A stretch of 9,557 nt of DNA, from NCBI GenBank assembly GCA_002323895.1, contig DCQM01000113.1:1-9557 (forward strand), written 5' to 3'. Of the stretch, positions 1 through 6,225 are shown piece by piece. The position numbers and the translations under genes are program-made. The notes below the pieces were generated by a model, which was given only the letters and a program-made list of their open reading frames with translations, was not told where the DNA came from and did no database searches. The DNA is from Akkermansiaceae bacterium UBA1518. Its GTDB lineage: Bacteria > Verrucomicrobiota > Verrucomicrobiia > Verrucomicrobiales > Akkermansiaceae. Within the stretch, counting starts at the first letter, position 1. Every line of letters starts with the position of its first letter.

Positions 1-206
1 AGATAGACTAACTTTGGATCCTCCCCTTCAGTCAGCCAATATCCGATATTTTTCATCCCATGGCTTTCAAAAATCGCTGTCGTATGATTACGGAACCTGG
101 CCAATAGGCCGTCCATTTTTCCCTCGTTTGCGTAGTAAGTTCGTAATTCATAAACCTCGGCTGCAAGCGGACTGATCATCAAAGCAAAAAAAGTAAAAAT
201 CTTCAT
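1..206 (-). CDS. Secreted NIPSNAP-family protein, N-terminal part (runs off the left edge)
   Basis: Found by translating the minus strand from the ATG at 206-204; the frame stays open to the window edge (68 codons plus 2 bases). Residues 1-16 form a signal peptide (MKIFTFFALMISPLAA), so the product is probably exported. The mature part starts EVYELRTYY and continues with RFRNH and HGMKNIGYW. This is the characteristic opening of NIPSNAP domains (dimeric alpha-beta barrel / ferredoxin-like fold): a YELR strand, an RFR.H helix and a GM.NIGYW strand. NIPSNAP proteins have no firmly established bacterial activity; secreted versions are frequent in Verrucomicrobiota and Planctomycetota. The gene is divergent from ffh with 125 bases between the starts. 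No Shine-Dalgarno sequence is visible upstream. Family assignment is fairly secure; function is unknown and the C-terminal part is not in the window. Confidence 0.8.
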   Translation of the reverse strand, partial: MKIFTFFALMISPLAAEVYELRTYYANEGKMDGLLARFRNHTTAIFESHGMKNIGYWLTEGEDPKLVY

Positions 207-297
207 AGCTGTGAAAGCCTACCGATCCGCATGGATTTCGCAAGCCCCCTCATTTACGCCATACAAATTAAAGTTTCTGATTCCTTCAGCCTTAGTA

Positions 298-325
298 TTG
301 CAGTCCCTGTCCCACTAACTATGGT
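298..325 (+). promoter_or_regulatory. Candidate ffh promoter of leaderless type
   Basis: A weak -35-like TTGCAG (298-303) is followed after 16 bases by a -10-like TATGGT (320-325). Only 6 bases lie between the -10 hexamer and the ffh ATG at 332, so transcription would begin at or within a base or two of the start codon. The matches are 3/6 and 4/6, so this is suggestive only. It gains a little weight because recO shows the same geometry. Confidence 0.25.
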
Positions 326-331
326 GCCCCC

Positions 332-1786
332 ATGTTTTCAAACCTCGCTGACAACCTCGACAAAACCTTCCGGAACCTCCGGGGTGTCGGAAAAATCTCC
401 GAAAAGAACATTGCCGACTCCCTCCGGGATGTTCGTCTCGCCCTCCTAGAAGCCGACGTAGAGCTCGGAGTCGTCAAAGATTTCATCGCTAGCGTTAAGG
501 AAAAAGCCCAAGGCGCAGACGTCCTGAAATCGATCAAACCGGGTGAACAGATCGTTAAGATCTTCCAGGACGAACTCACCGAACTCCTTGGCGGCGATCA
601 AGCCCCCATCAATCTTAACCCTCCCGGATACGTCCTTCTTTGCGGTCTTAACGGCGCTGGAAAAACTACGACAGCCGCCAAGCTAGCACTTCGCCTCAAA
701 AAAGAAGGCCGGCGCCCGCTCCTTGTTGCACTTGATCTTTATCGTCCCGCAGCCATCGACCAACTCGCGAAGCTTGCCGAACAAGTCGATGTTCCCGTAT
801 TTACTCCCGATCCAGGCGAAACCAATCTCGTCAAGACAGCCAAGCGCGCTATCAAATGGACTAAGGAACAAAATGGCACTGTCGTTATTTTTGACACCGC
901 CGGCCGCCAAGAGTTAGACACCAATCTGCTCGATGAGCTCAAGGCTCTTCACAAGTTTCTTTCCCCCGGTGAAACACTCCTAGTTGCTGACTCCGCAACC
1001 GGTCAGCAAGCTGTTTCCGTCGCTCAGACATTCGATCGGGAGATCGGGATTACTGGTCTCATTCTAACAAAATTAGATGGTGACGCCCGAGGCGGCGCCG
1101 CCCTTTCCATGCGCGCCGTCACCGGCAAACCCATCAAATACATTGGAGAAGGCGAAAAGATGGAGAACCTCGCCGAGTTCCACCCCAACCGTATGGCCGA
1201 CCGAATCCTCGGGATGGGTGATGTGGTCACAATGGTTGAGCAGGTCTCAGAGAAGATTGACGAGAAGAAAGCGATGTCCGCCGCCAAACGGATGCAGTCC
1301 GGGAAATTCGACTTCAACGACTTCCTCGAGCAGATGAAAATGATTCAGAGCCTCGGCCCCCTCGATGGCATCCTCGGAATGCTTCCTGGCTTCCGGCAGA
1401 TTAAAAAACAACTTCCCACCGGCGCCCTTGACGACAAGCGCATCAAGCAAATGGAAGCCATTGTTCTCTCAATGACTAAGCGTGAACGCTCTCGCCCTAT
1501 CTTTATCAAAGCGCCCCACCGTAAGCGTATTGCCAAAGGATCCGGCACCACCATTTTGCAAGTCAACCAGCTCTTAAAGCAGTTCGGCCAGATGCAAAAA
1601 ATGATGAAGTCGAAAGGAAAAATGAAGGATATGATGAAACAACTAGGTGGCATGGGTGACGCTGGAGCTGGCGGACTAGGTGGCCTCGGAGGGCTTATGG
1701 GAGGAAAAGGTGGAGGAATGCCCAACATGAATGACATGGGCGGCCTTGAAGATCTCCTCGGAGGCGGTGGCAAAAAGAAACGCTAG
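332..1786 (+). CDS. ffh: Signal recognition particle protein Ffh (SRP54)
   Basis: GTPase subunit of the signal recognition particle. With 4.5S/SRP RNA it binds hydrophobic signal sequences on ribosomes and delivers nascent membrane and secreted proteins to FtsY and SecYEG. The 484-residue length fits bacterial Ffh. Seen in order: helical N domain with a conserved LLEADV-type segment (1-85), P-loop GLNGAGKTTTAAKLA (105-119), DLYRPAA (135-141), G3 DTAGR (188-192), G4 TKLDGDARGGAALS (246-259), GEGE (272-275), then the methionine-rich M domain from about 327 with LGPLDGILGMLPG (341-353) and the SRP-RNA-binding stretch RKRIAKGSG...VNQLLKQF (397-418). The tail (about 439-484) is Gly/Met-rich and ends KKKR, as is common. 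DTAGR is followed by Q rather than the usual L. The ATG at 332 gives the canonical N terminus; a nearby ATG at 321 is out of frame. No terminator is evident after the stop. Confidence 0.97.
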   Translation: MFSNLADNLDKTFRNLRGVGKISEKNIADSLRDVRLALLEADVELGVVKDFIASVKEKAQGADVLKSIKPGEQIVKIFQDELTELLGGDQAPINLNPPGYVLLCGLNGAGKTTTAAKLALRLKKEGRRPLLVALDLYRPAAIDQLAKLAEQVDVPVFTPDPGETNLVKTAKRAIKWTKEQNGTVVIFDTAGRQELDTNLLDELKALHKFLSPGETLLVADSATGQQAVSVAQTFDREIGITGLILTKLDGDARGGAALSMRAVTGKPIKYIGEGEKMENLAEFHPNRMADRILGMGDVVTMVEQVSEKIDEKKAMSAAKRMQSGKFDFNDFLEQMKMIQSLGPLDGILGMLPGFRQIKKQLPTGALDDKRIKQMEAIVLSMTKRERSRPIFIKAPHRKRIAKGSGTTILQVNQLLKQFGQMQKMMKSKGKMKDMMKQLGGMGDAGAGGLGGLGGLMGGKGGGMPNMNDMGGLEDLLGGGGKKKR

Positions 1787-1800
1787 AATGAGAAACAGAG

Positions 1801-1983
1801 ACCCATCTAAAGCGCGCCCACAATGTTGCCGCTTTTTTTGGCCTCAAATAGTCTGCGGTTCTAAAAAAACTTTTCCGTTACTAGCTTTTCACAAGGCAGT
1901 ATTTTCGGTGAAAACGGATCACCTCGACTACGACGGCTTTATCTGGTTTCGGCCCACTAGGGAAAGCGCGCTACCCATCTAAA
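1801..1983. repeat. 11-bp direct repeat flanking the ffh-DUF481 intergenic region
   Basis: ACCCATCTAAA occurs at 1801-1811 and again at 1973-1983, 172 bases apart. AAAGCGCG also occurs near both copies, overlapping the end of the first (1809-1816) and just before the second (1963-1970). The second copy ends 3 bases before the ATG at 1987. The sequence between them holds no recognised gene and no clear terminator; a weak GGTGA/TCACC hairpin sits at 1907-1923. It could be a duplicated regulatory site, a scar of an insertion, or chance. Confidence 0.4.
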
Positions 1984-1986
1984 TCA

Positions 1987-3471
1987 ATGAAGACCACTCT
2001 CTTACAATTACGTCTCTCAATTTTTTTGCTACTCCCTCTTCCAGCATCAGAGACATATTCACCCGGTGACTACTTGAGTGCGCTGACCGTGACAGAGATA
2101 AAAAAGGACCCACTTTGGGAAATCACCGGAGCGGCTAGCATTGGACTCGCTCAAGGAAATGCTAATAGCAATAACTACGGACTTCAGGCACTCGCCACCT
2201 ATAAAAAAGACCAAAACGAAGGGCACCTTGGCGCCGATTTTTTCTACTCGGAAAACAGTGGGAACGCTACCACCAACAGCCTCCGAATTTTTAGCCAATA
2301 CAATCACCTCATTGGCAATCAATGGTTCATTGGAACCTTCGGCTCCTTTCTTAACAACGAAATCGCCGACCTTGACTACCGTTTTGATACTGGAGTCACA
2401 CTTGGCTACTACTTTTTAAAAAACGATAAGACAAAGCTCTCACTCGAAACCGGCCCCGGTTACACCTGGGAAAACCAAGACAAATTGAGAGACGATTATT
2501 TTTCAATCAGACTAGCTCAAACGTTTGAACACAAATTCAACAAGGAATTGAAGATCTGGCAGTCCACGATCTTGACCCCAAAGGCCTCTGACCTCGACGA
2601 TACCCTCTTCATCGCTGAAGCAGGAATCCAAATCCTCCTAACCGAAGATTGGTCGCTTCGGTCAGCTCTTCGCTATCAATACGATAATACTCCGGCCGTT
2701 AGCCAAGATAAGTCTGATATTCTTCTTCTGACCGGTCTCTCTTACTCGTTGGGAGGATTTAAGAAGTCGACCAAACCGGATCGCATGACCTTAAAGCCGA
2801 AAGACAAAAAAACGGGAGAGATCAAAATGGGTTGGACTACTACTGCCGCTCTTAATCACTCTCTTGCCAAAGGAAACTCTGACAGCCTCTTTCTCGGAGC
2901 CTCAATCGATAGCGCATACCGAAAAAAAGACGACGAGACCTTCCTATCCCTCACCTACAGTTTTTCCGAGAACGGCGGTGACACCAGCGCCGACTCGCTC
3001 CGCACTAGTATCCAACACAACAGAGTTTTTAATGAAACCTACTTCCTAGGAGGGGGCCTCGGATACGTCCGCGACGACATCGCTGACGTTTCCTATCGAT
3101 TCACCCCGAGCGCAACCGCCGGATACTACTTCCTTAAACAGAACGATATCACGCTTAGCGTAGAAGCTGGGCCTAGCATGACATCGGAGAAAATTGGTGG
3201 TTTGACCGAAGATTTCTTTTCACTCACGGCGGCTCAAAATTTCACTTGGCAGATTAGTGAAAACCTCAACTTCAGTCAGCACATCACTGGGATTTTTGAC
3301 CCATCTGACCGGCGGAATTACATTTTCTCCTCCCGCGCAAAGCTCGACACAAACATCACTCCAAATCTTGCTTGGCGCATCGCGTGGACTTTGACTAAAG
3401 ACAACACCCCTGCTGCAACGAGAAAATCCACAGATTCCACCCTCACCACTGGAATTGCTTTGAAATTTTGA
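1987..3471 (+). CDS. Outer-membrane protein with two tandem DUF481 (YdiY-like) domains
   Basis: Residues 1-20 are an export signal (hydrophobic SIFLLLPLPA). Two similar beta-rich domains follow, about 44-255 and 283-494, joined by a Lys/Pro-rich linker (256-282). Matched pairs include W44/W283, NSLR/DSLR, IADLDYRF (126-133)/IADVSYRF (365-372), YYFLK (141-145 and 380-384), ETGP/EAGP and DNTPA (233-237 and 472-476), all exactly 239 residues apart. Strand patterns such as GNANSNNYGLQALATY and Y-F-E-N-turns resemble DUF481, the family of E. coli YdiY, a predicted outer-membrane beta barrel of unknown function. DUF481 proteins usually carry a single domain of roughly 250-300 residues, so this is a duplicated form. 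The protein ends with an aromatic residue (IALKF), as outer-membrane barrels usually do. No Shine-Dalgarno sequence precedes the ATG. The family call is moderately sure; whether it forms one large or two small barrels is open. Confidence 0.8.
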   Translation: MKTTLLQLRLSIFLLLPLPASETYSPGDYLSALTVTEIKKDPLWEITGAASIGLAQGNANSNNYGLQALATYKKDQNEGHLGADFFYSENSGNATTNSLRIFSQYNHLIGNQWFIGTFGSFLNNEIADLDYRFDTGVTLGYYFLKNDKTKLSLETGPGYTWENQDKLRDDYFSIRLAQTFEHKFNKELKIWQSTILTPKASDLDDTLFIAEAGIQILLTEDWSLRSALRYQYDNTPAVSQDKSDILLLTGLSYSLGGFKKSTKPDRMTLKPKDKKTGEIKMGWTTTAALNHSLAKGNSDSLFLGASIDSAYRKKDDETFLSLTYSFSENGGDTSADSLRTSIQHNRVFNETYFLGGGLGYVRDDIADVSYRFTPSATAGYYFLKQNDITLSVEAGPSMTSEKIGGLTEDFFSLTAAQNFTWQISENLNFSQHITGIFDPSDRRNYIFSSRAKLDTNITPNLAWRIAWTLTKDNTPAATRKSTDSTLTTGIALKF

Positions 3472-3756
3472 CCACCCGTTTCGCCCGTCCTTCTTTTATT
3501 CTCAACATAAGTTTTTTTATCGTCGGAGAGACACCATAGGCTCGAAAACACGTGAGCAATCTTCAAATAGTTGTTGATTTCTTCGGCTACCCTGCTGTTT
3601 CAATCGTCCTGCTATTCTTGCGCAAGTTCAAAACACGCCTGTTTTAAGGATTCAAATCCACTGGAAATCCCAAATCCGATAGATTGATTTCTCTCCCCAT
3701 AAATATTCCTTCTCAATCCCTCCTACTCCCGCCACACTCCGCAACAACTTTACGTC
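3472..3756. other. 285-base intergenic region with a G-poor leader before khpA
   Basis: No recognised RNA gene, terminator hairpin or mobile element was found here. The left part (to about 3550) holds only T-rich tracts. The middle contains one short open frame at 3552-3647. The last 70 bases, directly upstream of khpA, are strongly C/T-rich: bases 3687-3730 contain no G. Such a leader would be largely unstructured in mRNA. No convincing -35/-10 pair was found, although AT-rich CATAAATATT (3698-3707) is a possible -10 area. Confidence 0.5.
3552..3647 (+). CDS. Possible 31-residue hydrophobic small protein (speculative)
   Basis: A GTG-initiated frame of 31 codons ending in TAA. The translation starts MSNLQIVVDFFGYPA, continues with a hydrophobic run (VSIVLLFL, about 16-23) and ends with a basic tail (RKFKTRLF). 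This layout, one short membrane segment followed by positive charge, is typical of tiny membrane proteins, including some type I toxins. However, frames of this length arise often by chance, the start is GTG, and no clear ribosome-binding site precedes it (AGG lies about 11 bases upstream). An in-frame TAG at 3537-3539 prevents a longer version. I do not recognise it as a known family. Confidence 0.15.
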   Translation: MSNLQIVVDFFGYPAVSIVLLFLRKFKTRLF

Positions 3757-4062
3757 ATGGAAACTATAACCGCCCAACTTAAGGATTTCATCCAATACAT
3801 CGCTCTCCAGTTCATCAAAGACCCGAAGCTAGCCGAACTCCGCATCGGACAATCGGGCGATAATAGAGTGAATTTCCGACTTGTCCTCAGCCAACCAGAT
3901 GTAGCGACTTTGATCGGACGTCAAGGTTTCACTGCTTCCACCATTCGTAGCCTAGCCAAGGCCGCCGCCGAGCGTGAGGGAGTTAAGGTTAACCTCCGCA
4001 TTCATTCCCACGAGGAAGAGCGTCAATATACGGCCGCTTTAGAAGCAAAAGCTATGGAGTAG
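3757..4062 (+). CDS. khpA: KH-domain RNA-binding protein KhpA (YlqC family)
   Basis: Small single-KH-domain protein that binds RNA, in some Gram-positive bacteria together with KhpB/Jag, and influences cell division and gene expression there. The start METITAQLKDFIQYIALQFI is the usual N-terminal helix, followed by a strand (RVNFRLVLS, 37-45) and the KH signature LIGRQGFTASTIRSLAKAAA (52-71) with the GxxG loop GRQG at 54-57. At 101 residues it is longer than the typical 75-85, with a charged C-terminal tail (HSHEEERQ onward, 83-101). In many bacteria khpA lies in an ffh-rpsP-khpA-rimM-trmD neighbourhood; here ffh is two genes upstream with an outer-membrane gene between, and rpsP, rimM and trmD are not in the window. 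The reading frame and domain are clear. A strong terminator follows 24 bases after the stop. Confidence 0.9.
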   Translation: METITAQLKDFIQYIALQFIKDPKLAELRIGQSGDNRVNFRLVLSQPDVATLIGRQGFTASTIRSLAKAAAEREGVKVNLRIHSHEEERQYTAALEAKAME

Positions 4063-4086
4063 AATCCTTTCCCAATCGACCTTTTC

Positions 4087-4125
4087 ACAAAACCCGCAAG
4101 GCGAATCGCCATCGCGGGTTTTTGT
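4087..4125 (+). terminator. Intrinsic terminator after khpA
   Basis: The arms AAAACCCGC (4089-4097) and GCGGGTTTT (4114-4122) are perfectly complementary, and the outer bases (ACA...TGT) extend the match with one extra T bulged. Inside the loop a second small hairpin GGCG-AAT-CGCC (4100-4110) can form. The second arm ends in a run of five T (4119-4123). The A-run on the left means it could also stop transcription from the other side. It separates khpA from the TonB receptor gene. Confidence 0.9.
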
Positions 4126-4165
4126 CTAAGATTCCCATTACTAAGAACGTTTTCAGACCGTCTTC

Positions 4166-6190
4166 ATGAGAGCTTTTCTTCTTACCTTCCCAATCTCGGT
4201 CATCGCCCAAGAAATCCTCCCCGAGATCGTTGTCACAGCAAATCGGACCACGAAAGAAACCAAAGAAGTCCCCTACACCCTAGACATCCTCACGGCCGAA
4301 GACCTACTCGAAAACGCCACCCGCACCCTACCCCAAGCTTTTCTAAATACTCCTGGCGTTCTCGTCCAACAGACCACTACCGGTCATGGATCACCTTACA
4401 TTCGTGGTTTCACGGGACGCCAAAACCTTCTCCTCCAAGATGGTATTCGACTCAATAATTCGACTTGGCGTAACGGCCCAGTTCAGTATTGGAACACCCT
4501 TGACGCTCAAGCAATTGATCGCCTTGAACTCATAAAATCGCAGGGCTCGGTGCTCTATGGCTCAGACGCCATTGGCGGTACCGTAAACACCCTTTCTAAG
4601 TCCTCTAAATTTCGGCAAGGAAATGGGCCCTTCTCTGGTGGAGCTGCTTATTACCGCTTCGACACAAATTCCGAATCCCACCTTAGCCGCATCGAGCAGC
4701 GTTTTGGTGTCGGTAAAAAATGGGGCATCATGCTGGGATACTCAACGAGCGACATTGGTAACATTCGTGACCCAGGTCTCGGCACGATGCGCGGCACCGG
4801 TTACTCCCAAAATAGCCATGACTTGAAATTCGAATATGCCTTTACCCCTTCTCAGACTCTCACCCTTGCCCACTTCAATCTCGACCAAGACGATATATCC
4901 CGCTGGCACAACACCATCCACAATCCAGGCTGGACTCGAGGAAGCTCTTTCACAACCGCCGGCACGGACCTCAGCCGCGATTACGATCAAGAACGATCCC
5001 TCACCTATCTCCGATTCGAAGAGACCGATAGCAACTCTTCCTGGATCGACCGCTATCAAGCCACCATCTCTTTCCAGCGCACCCAGGATTCTGAATTTCG
5101 CGTCAGAGAATCGGGCCGTTCCGATACTCGTATCCTCGATATCGATACCTTTGGTTTAAGCCTAGAAGCTGGGACAGGAGATACTATTTGGGGCGCTGAT
5201 TACTTTCACGACCAGATCGATTCTCAAGGGTTCCGTAATAGCACTCCCCGCCCCTCAAATCGACCTATCGCCGATGACTCAACTTATGAATCCATCGGCA
5301 TCTTTACGAATTACACGGGCGCTATCGCTCAACGCTTCACTTACGATACCGGAGCACGTTTTACCTATATCCAAACCCAATGGGACGGCTATCGCCCAGA
5401 TGGGGCAATTGTAGATCAAGTCGGTGAAGATTCCTGGAACAACCTCTCTCTCTCTCTCCGTGGACAGTATGAACTTGATGACGTCTGGACGATTTTTGGT
5501 GGAGCTTCCCAAGCATTCCGCGCCCCCAACCTCGACGATTTGACCGGCCGACAATTCTCCCTCAACGGACTCGACGAAAATGGTTCGCCCGACGTTGACC
5601 CAGAGAAATACCTCACTACTGAATTTGGCACCCGCTTCAACGACTCTGAACTCTCCCTAGAACTCTCCGGATACTACACATTTATCAAAAACGGTATCGT
5701 TCGAATAGAGGACGATATGGGGGGGCTCGCCACTACCAATGGATCTGAGGGATTCATCTATGGTTTTGAAAGTCAAGCCATCTGGAATCTCCACCCCCAG
5801 TGGCGCTTCCTCGCGCACGCCTCATGGCAGAATGGTGAGCAGAAAATAGGTGGCGTCGCTGACCCTATTCGACGCCTCAACCCTCTCAACGGCGCTCTAG
5901 ACCTCCGTTGGACCGACTCTTCCGACCAATATTGGATCTCGGGACGTATCCAAGCTGCCTCTCGTCAGAATAACCTTTCAAAACTCGCCGCCAGCGATAC
6001 CCAGCGCATTCCGGTCGGTGGCACTCCCAGTTATGTCGTTGCTTCATTTTATGCTGGGTGGCAAACATCAGAAGTTCTCCAGCTCAATTTCGCGCTCGAA
6101 AACCTTACCAACGAAGCATACCGCATTCACGGATCTGGCCAAAATATGCCCGGCCGTAATGCCACCCTTTCCATAAAGTTTGAGTGGTGA
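4166..6190 (+). CDS. TonB-dependent outer-membrane receptor
   Basis: A 22-strand-barrel transporter that uses TonB-ExbB-ExbD energy to import a scarce ligand such as an iron complex, heme, vitamin or sugar. A short signal peptide (1-15, ending VIAQ) precedes the TonB box region EIVVTANR (20-27). The plug domain spans about 30-150, with YIRGFTGRQNLLLQDGIRL (78-96) and GSVLYGSDAIGGTVN (127-141). The rest is beta barrel, with AFRAPNLDDL (450-459) and the C-terminal NLTNEAYRIHGSGQNMPGRN (646-665), ending in W674. Length (674) is normal. FRAPN recalls heme/hemoglobin receptors, but no histidine lies in the following 30 or so residues, so a heme substrate is not supported. An in-frame TAA at 4142 blocks any earlier start. 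No tonB, exbB/D or ABC transporter is in the window. The gene 35 bases downstream is probably cotranscribed. Substrate unknown. Confidence 0.93.
   Translation: MRAFLLTFPISVIAQEILPEIVVTANRTTKETKEVPYTLDILTAEDLLENATRTLPQAFLNTPGVLVQQTTTGHGSPYIRGFTGRQNLLLQDGIRLNNSTWRNGPVQYWNTLDAQAIDRLELIKSQGSVLYGSDAIGGTVNTLSKSSKFRQGNGPFSGGAAYYRFDTNSESHLSRIEQRFGVGKKWGIMLGYSTSDIGNIRDPGLGTMRGTGYSQNSHDLKFEYAFTPSQTLTLAHFNLDQDDISRWHNTIHNPGWTRGSSFTTAGTDLSRDYDQERSLTYLRFEETDSNSSWIDRYQATISFQRTQDSEFRVRESGRSDTRILDIDTFGLSLEAGTGDTIWGADYFHDQIDSQGFRNSTPRPSNRPIADDSTYESIGIFTNYTGAIAQRFTYDTGARFTYIQTQWDGYRPDGAIVDQVGEDSWNNLSLSLRGQYELDDVWTIFGGASQAFRAPNLDDLTGRQFSLNGLDENGSPDVDPEKYLTTEFGTRFNDSELSLELSGYYTFIKNGIVRIEDDMGGLATTNGSEGFIYGFESQAIWNLHPQWRFLAHASWQNGEQKIGGVADPIRRLNPLNGALDLRWTDSSDQYWISGRIQAASRQNNLSKLAASDTQRIPVGGTPSYVVASFYAGWQTSEVLQLNFALENLTNEAYRIHGSGQNMPGRNATLSIKFEW
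5444..5458 (+). repeat. CT dinucleotide repeat (7.5 units) inside the TonB receptor gene
   Basis: Fifteen bases of uninterrupted alternating C and T encode Leu-Ser-Leu-Ser-Leu in a barrel strand (residues 427-431). Gain or loss of one unit would shift the frame about two-thirds through the receptor. The tract is short for a phase-variable locus. Confidence 0.6.
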
Positions 6191-6205
6191 ACTCTTCGGC
6201 TTTAA

Positions 6206-6219
6206 CTTAAGATCTTAAG
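6206..6219. promoter_or_regulatory. Perfect 14-bp palindrome CTTAAGATCTTAAG before the NlpC/P60-like gene
   Basis: A perfect 14-bp palindrome lies between the TonB receptor stop and the ATG at 6226, ending 6 bases before the start codon. It could be an operator or form a small hairpin over the translation start. A perfect palindrome of this length is expected roughly once per 16 kb by chance, so its position is the only reason to note it. Confidence 0.25.
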
Positions 6220-6225
6220 CCTCTG

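Noticed and set aside
1345..1773. A 142-codon minus-strand frame opposite the end of ffh
   Set aside because: Its Pro/Ser-rich translation is the antisense shadow of the Gly/Met-rich ffh tail, and ffh is unambiguous here.
1731..1982. An 83-codon open frame overlapping the 3' end of ffh and filling the gap before the DUF481 gene
   Set aside because: Its start lies inside ffh in another frame. Starting instead at the ATG at 1788 gives a Cys/Phe/Lys-rich sequence without any recognisable pattern, and the stretch contains T and A runs typical of non-coding DNA.
1801..1983. A complete insertion sequence or MITE between the 11-bp direct repeats
   Set aside because: The interior has no transposase frame and no terminal inverted repeats just inside the direct repeats.
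1787..1986. A possible SRP RNA (4.5S) gene next to ffh
   Set aside because: The conserved SRP RNA core (GGUCAGG...GGAAG...GCAGCC type) is absent, and no long hairpin can be drawn in this gap.
3318..3566. An 82-codon minus-strand frame overlapping the end of the DUF481 gene
   Set aside because: Most of it is antisense to the conserved C-terminal barrel strands, and the rest shows no domain or signal.
4166..6190. Assignment of the TonB receptor as a heme or hemoglobin receptor from its FRAPN motif
   Set aside because: No histidine is present between FRAPN and the following barrel strands, and no heme-uptake genes accompany it; the motif is shared with receptors for other ligands.
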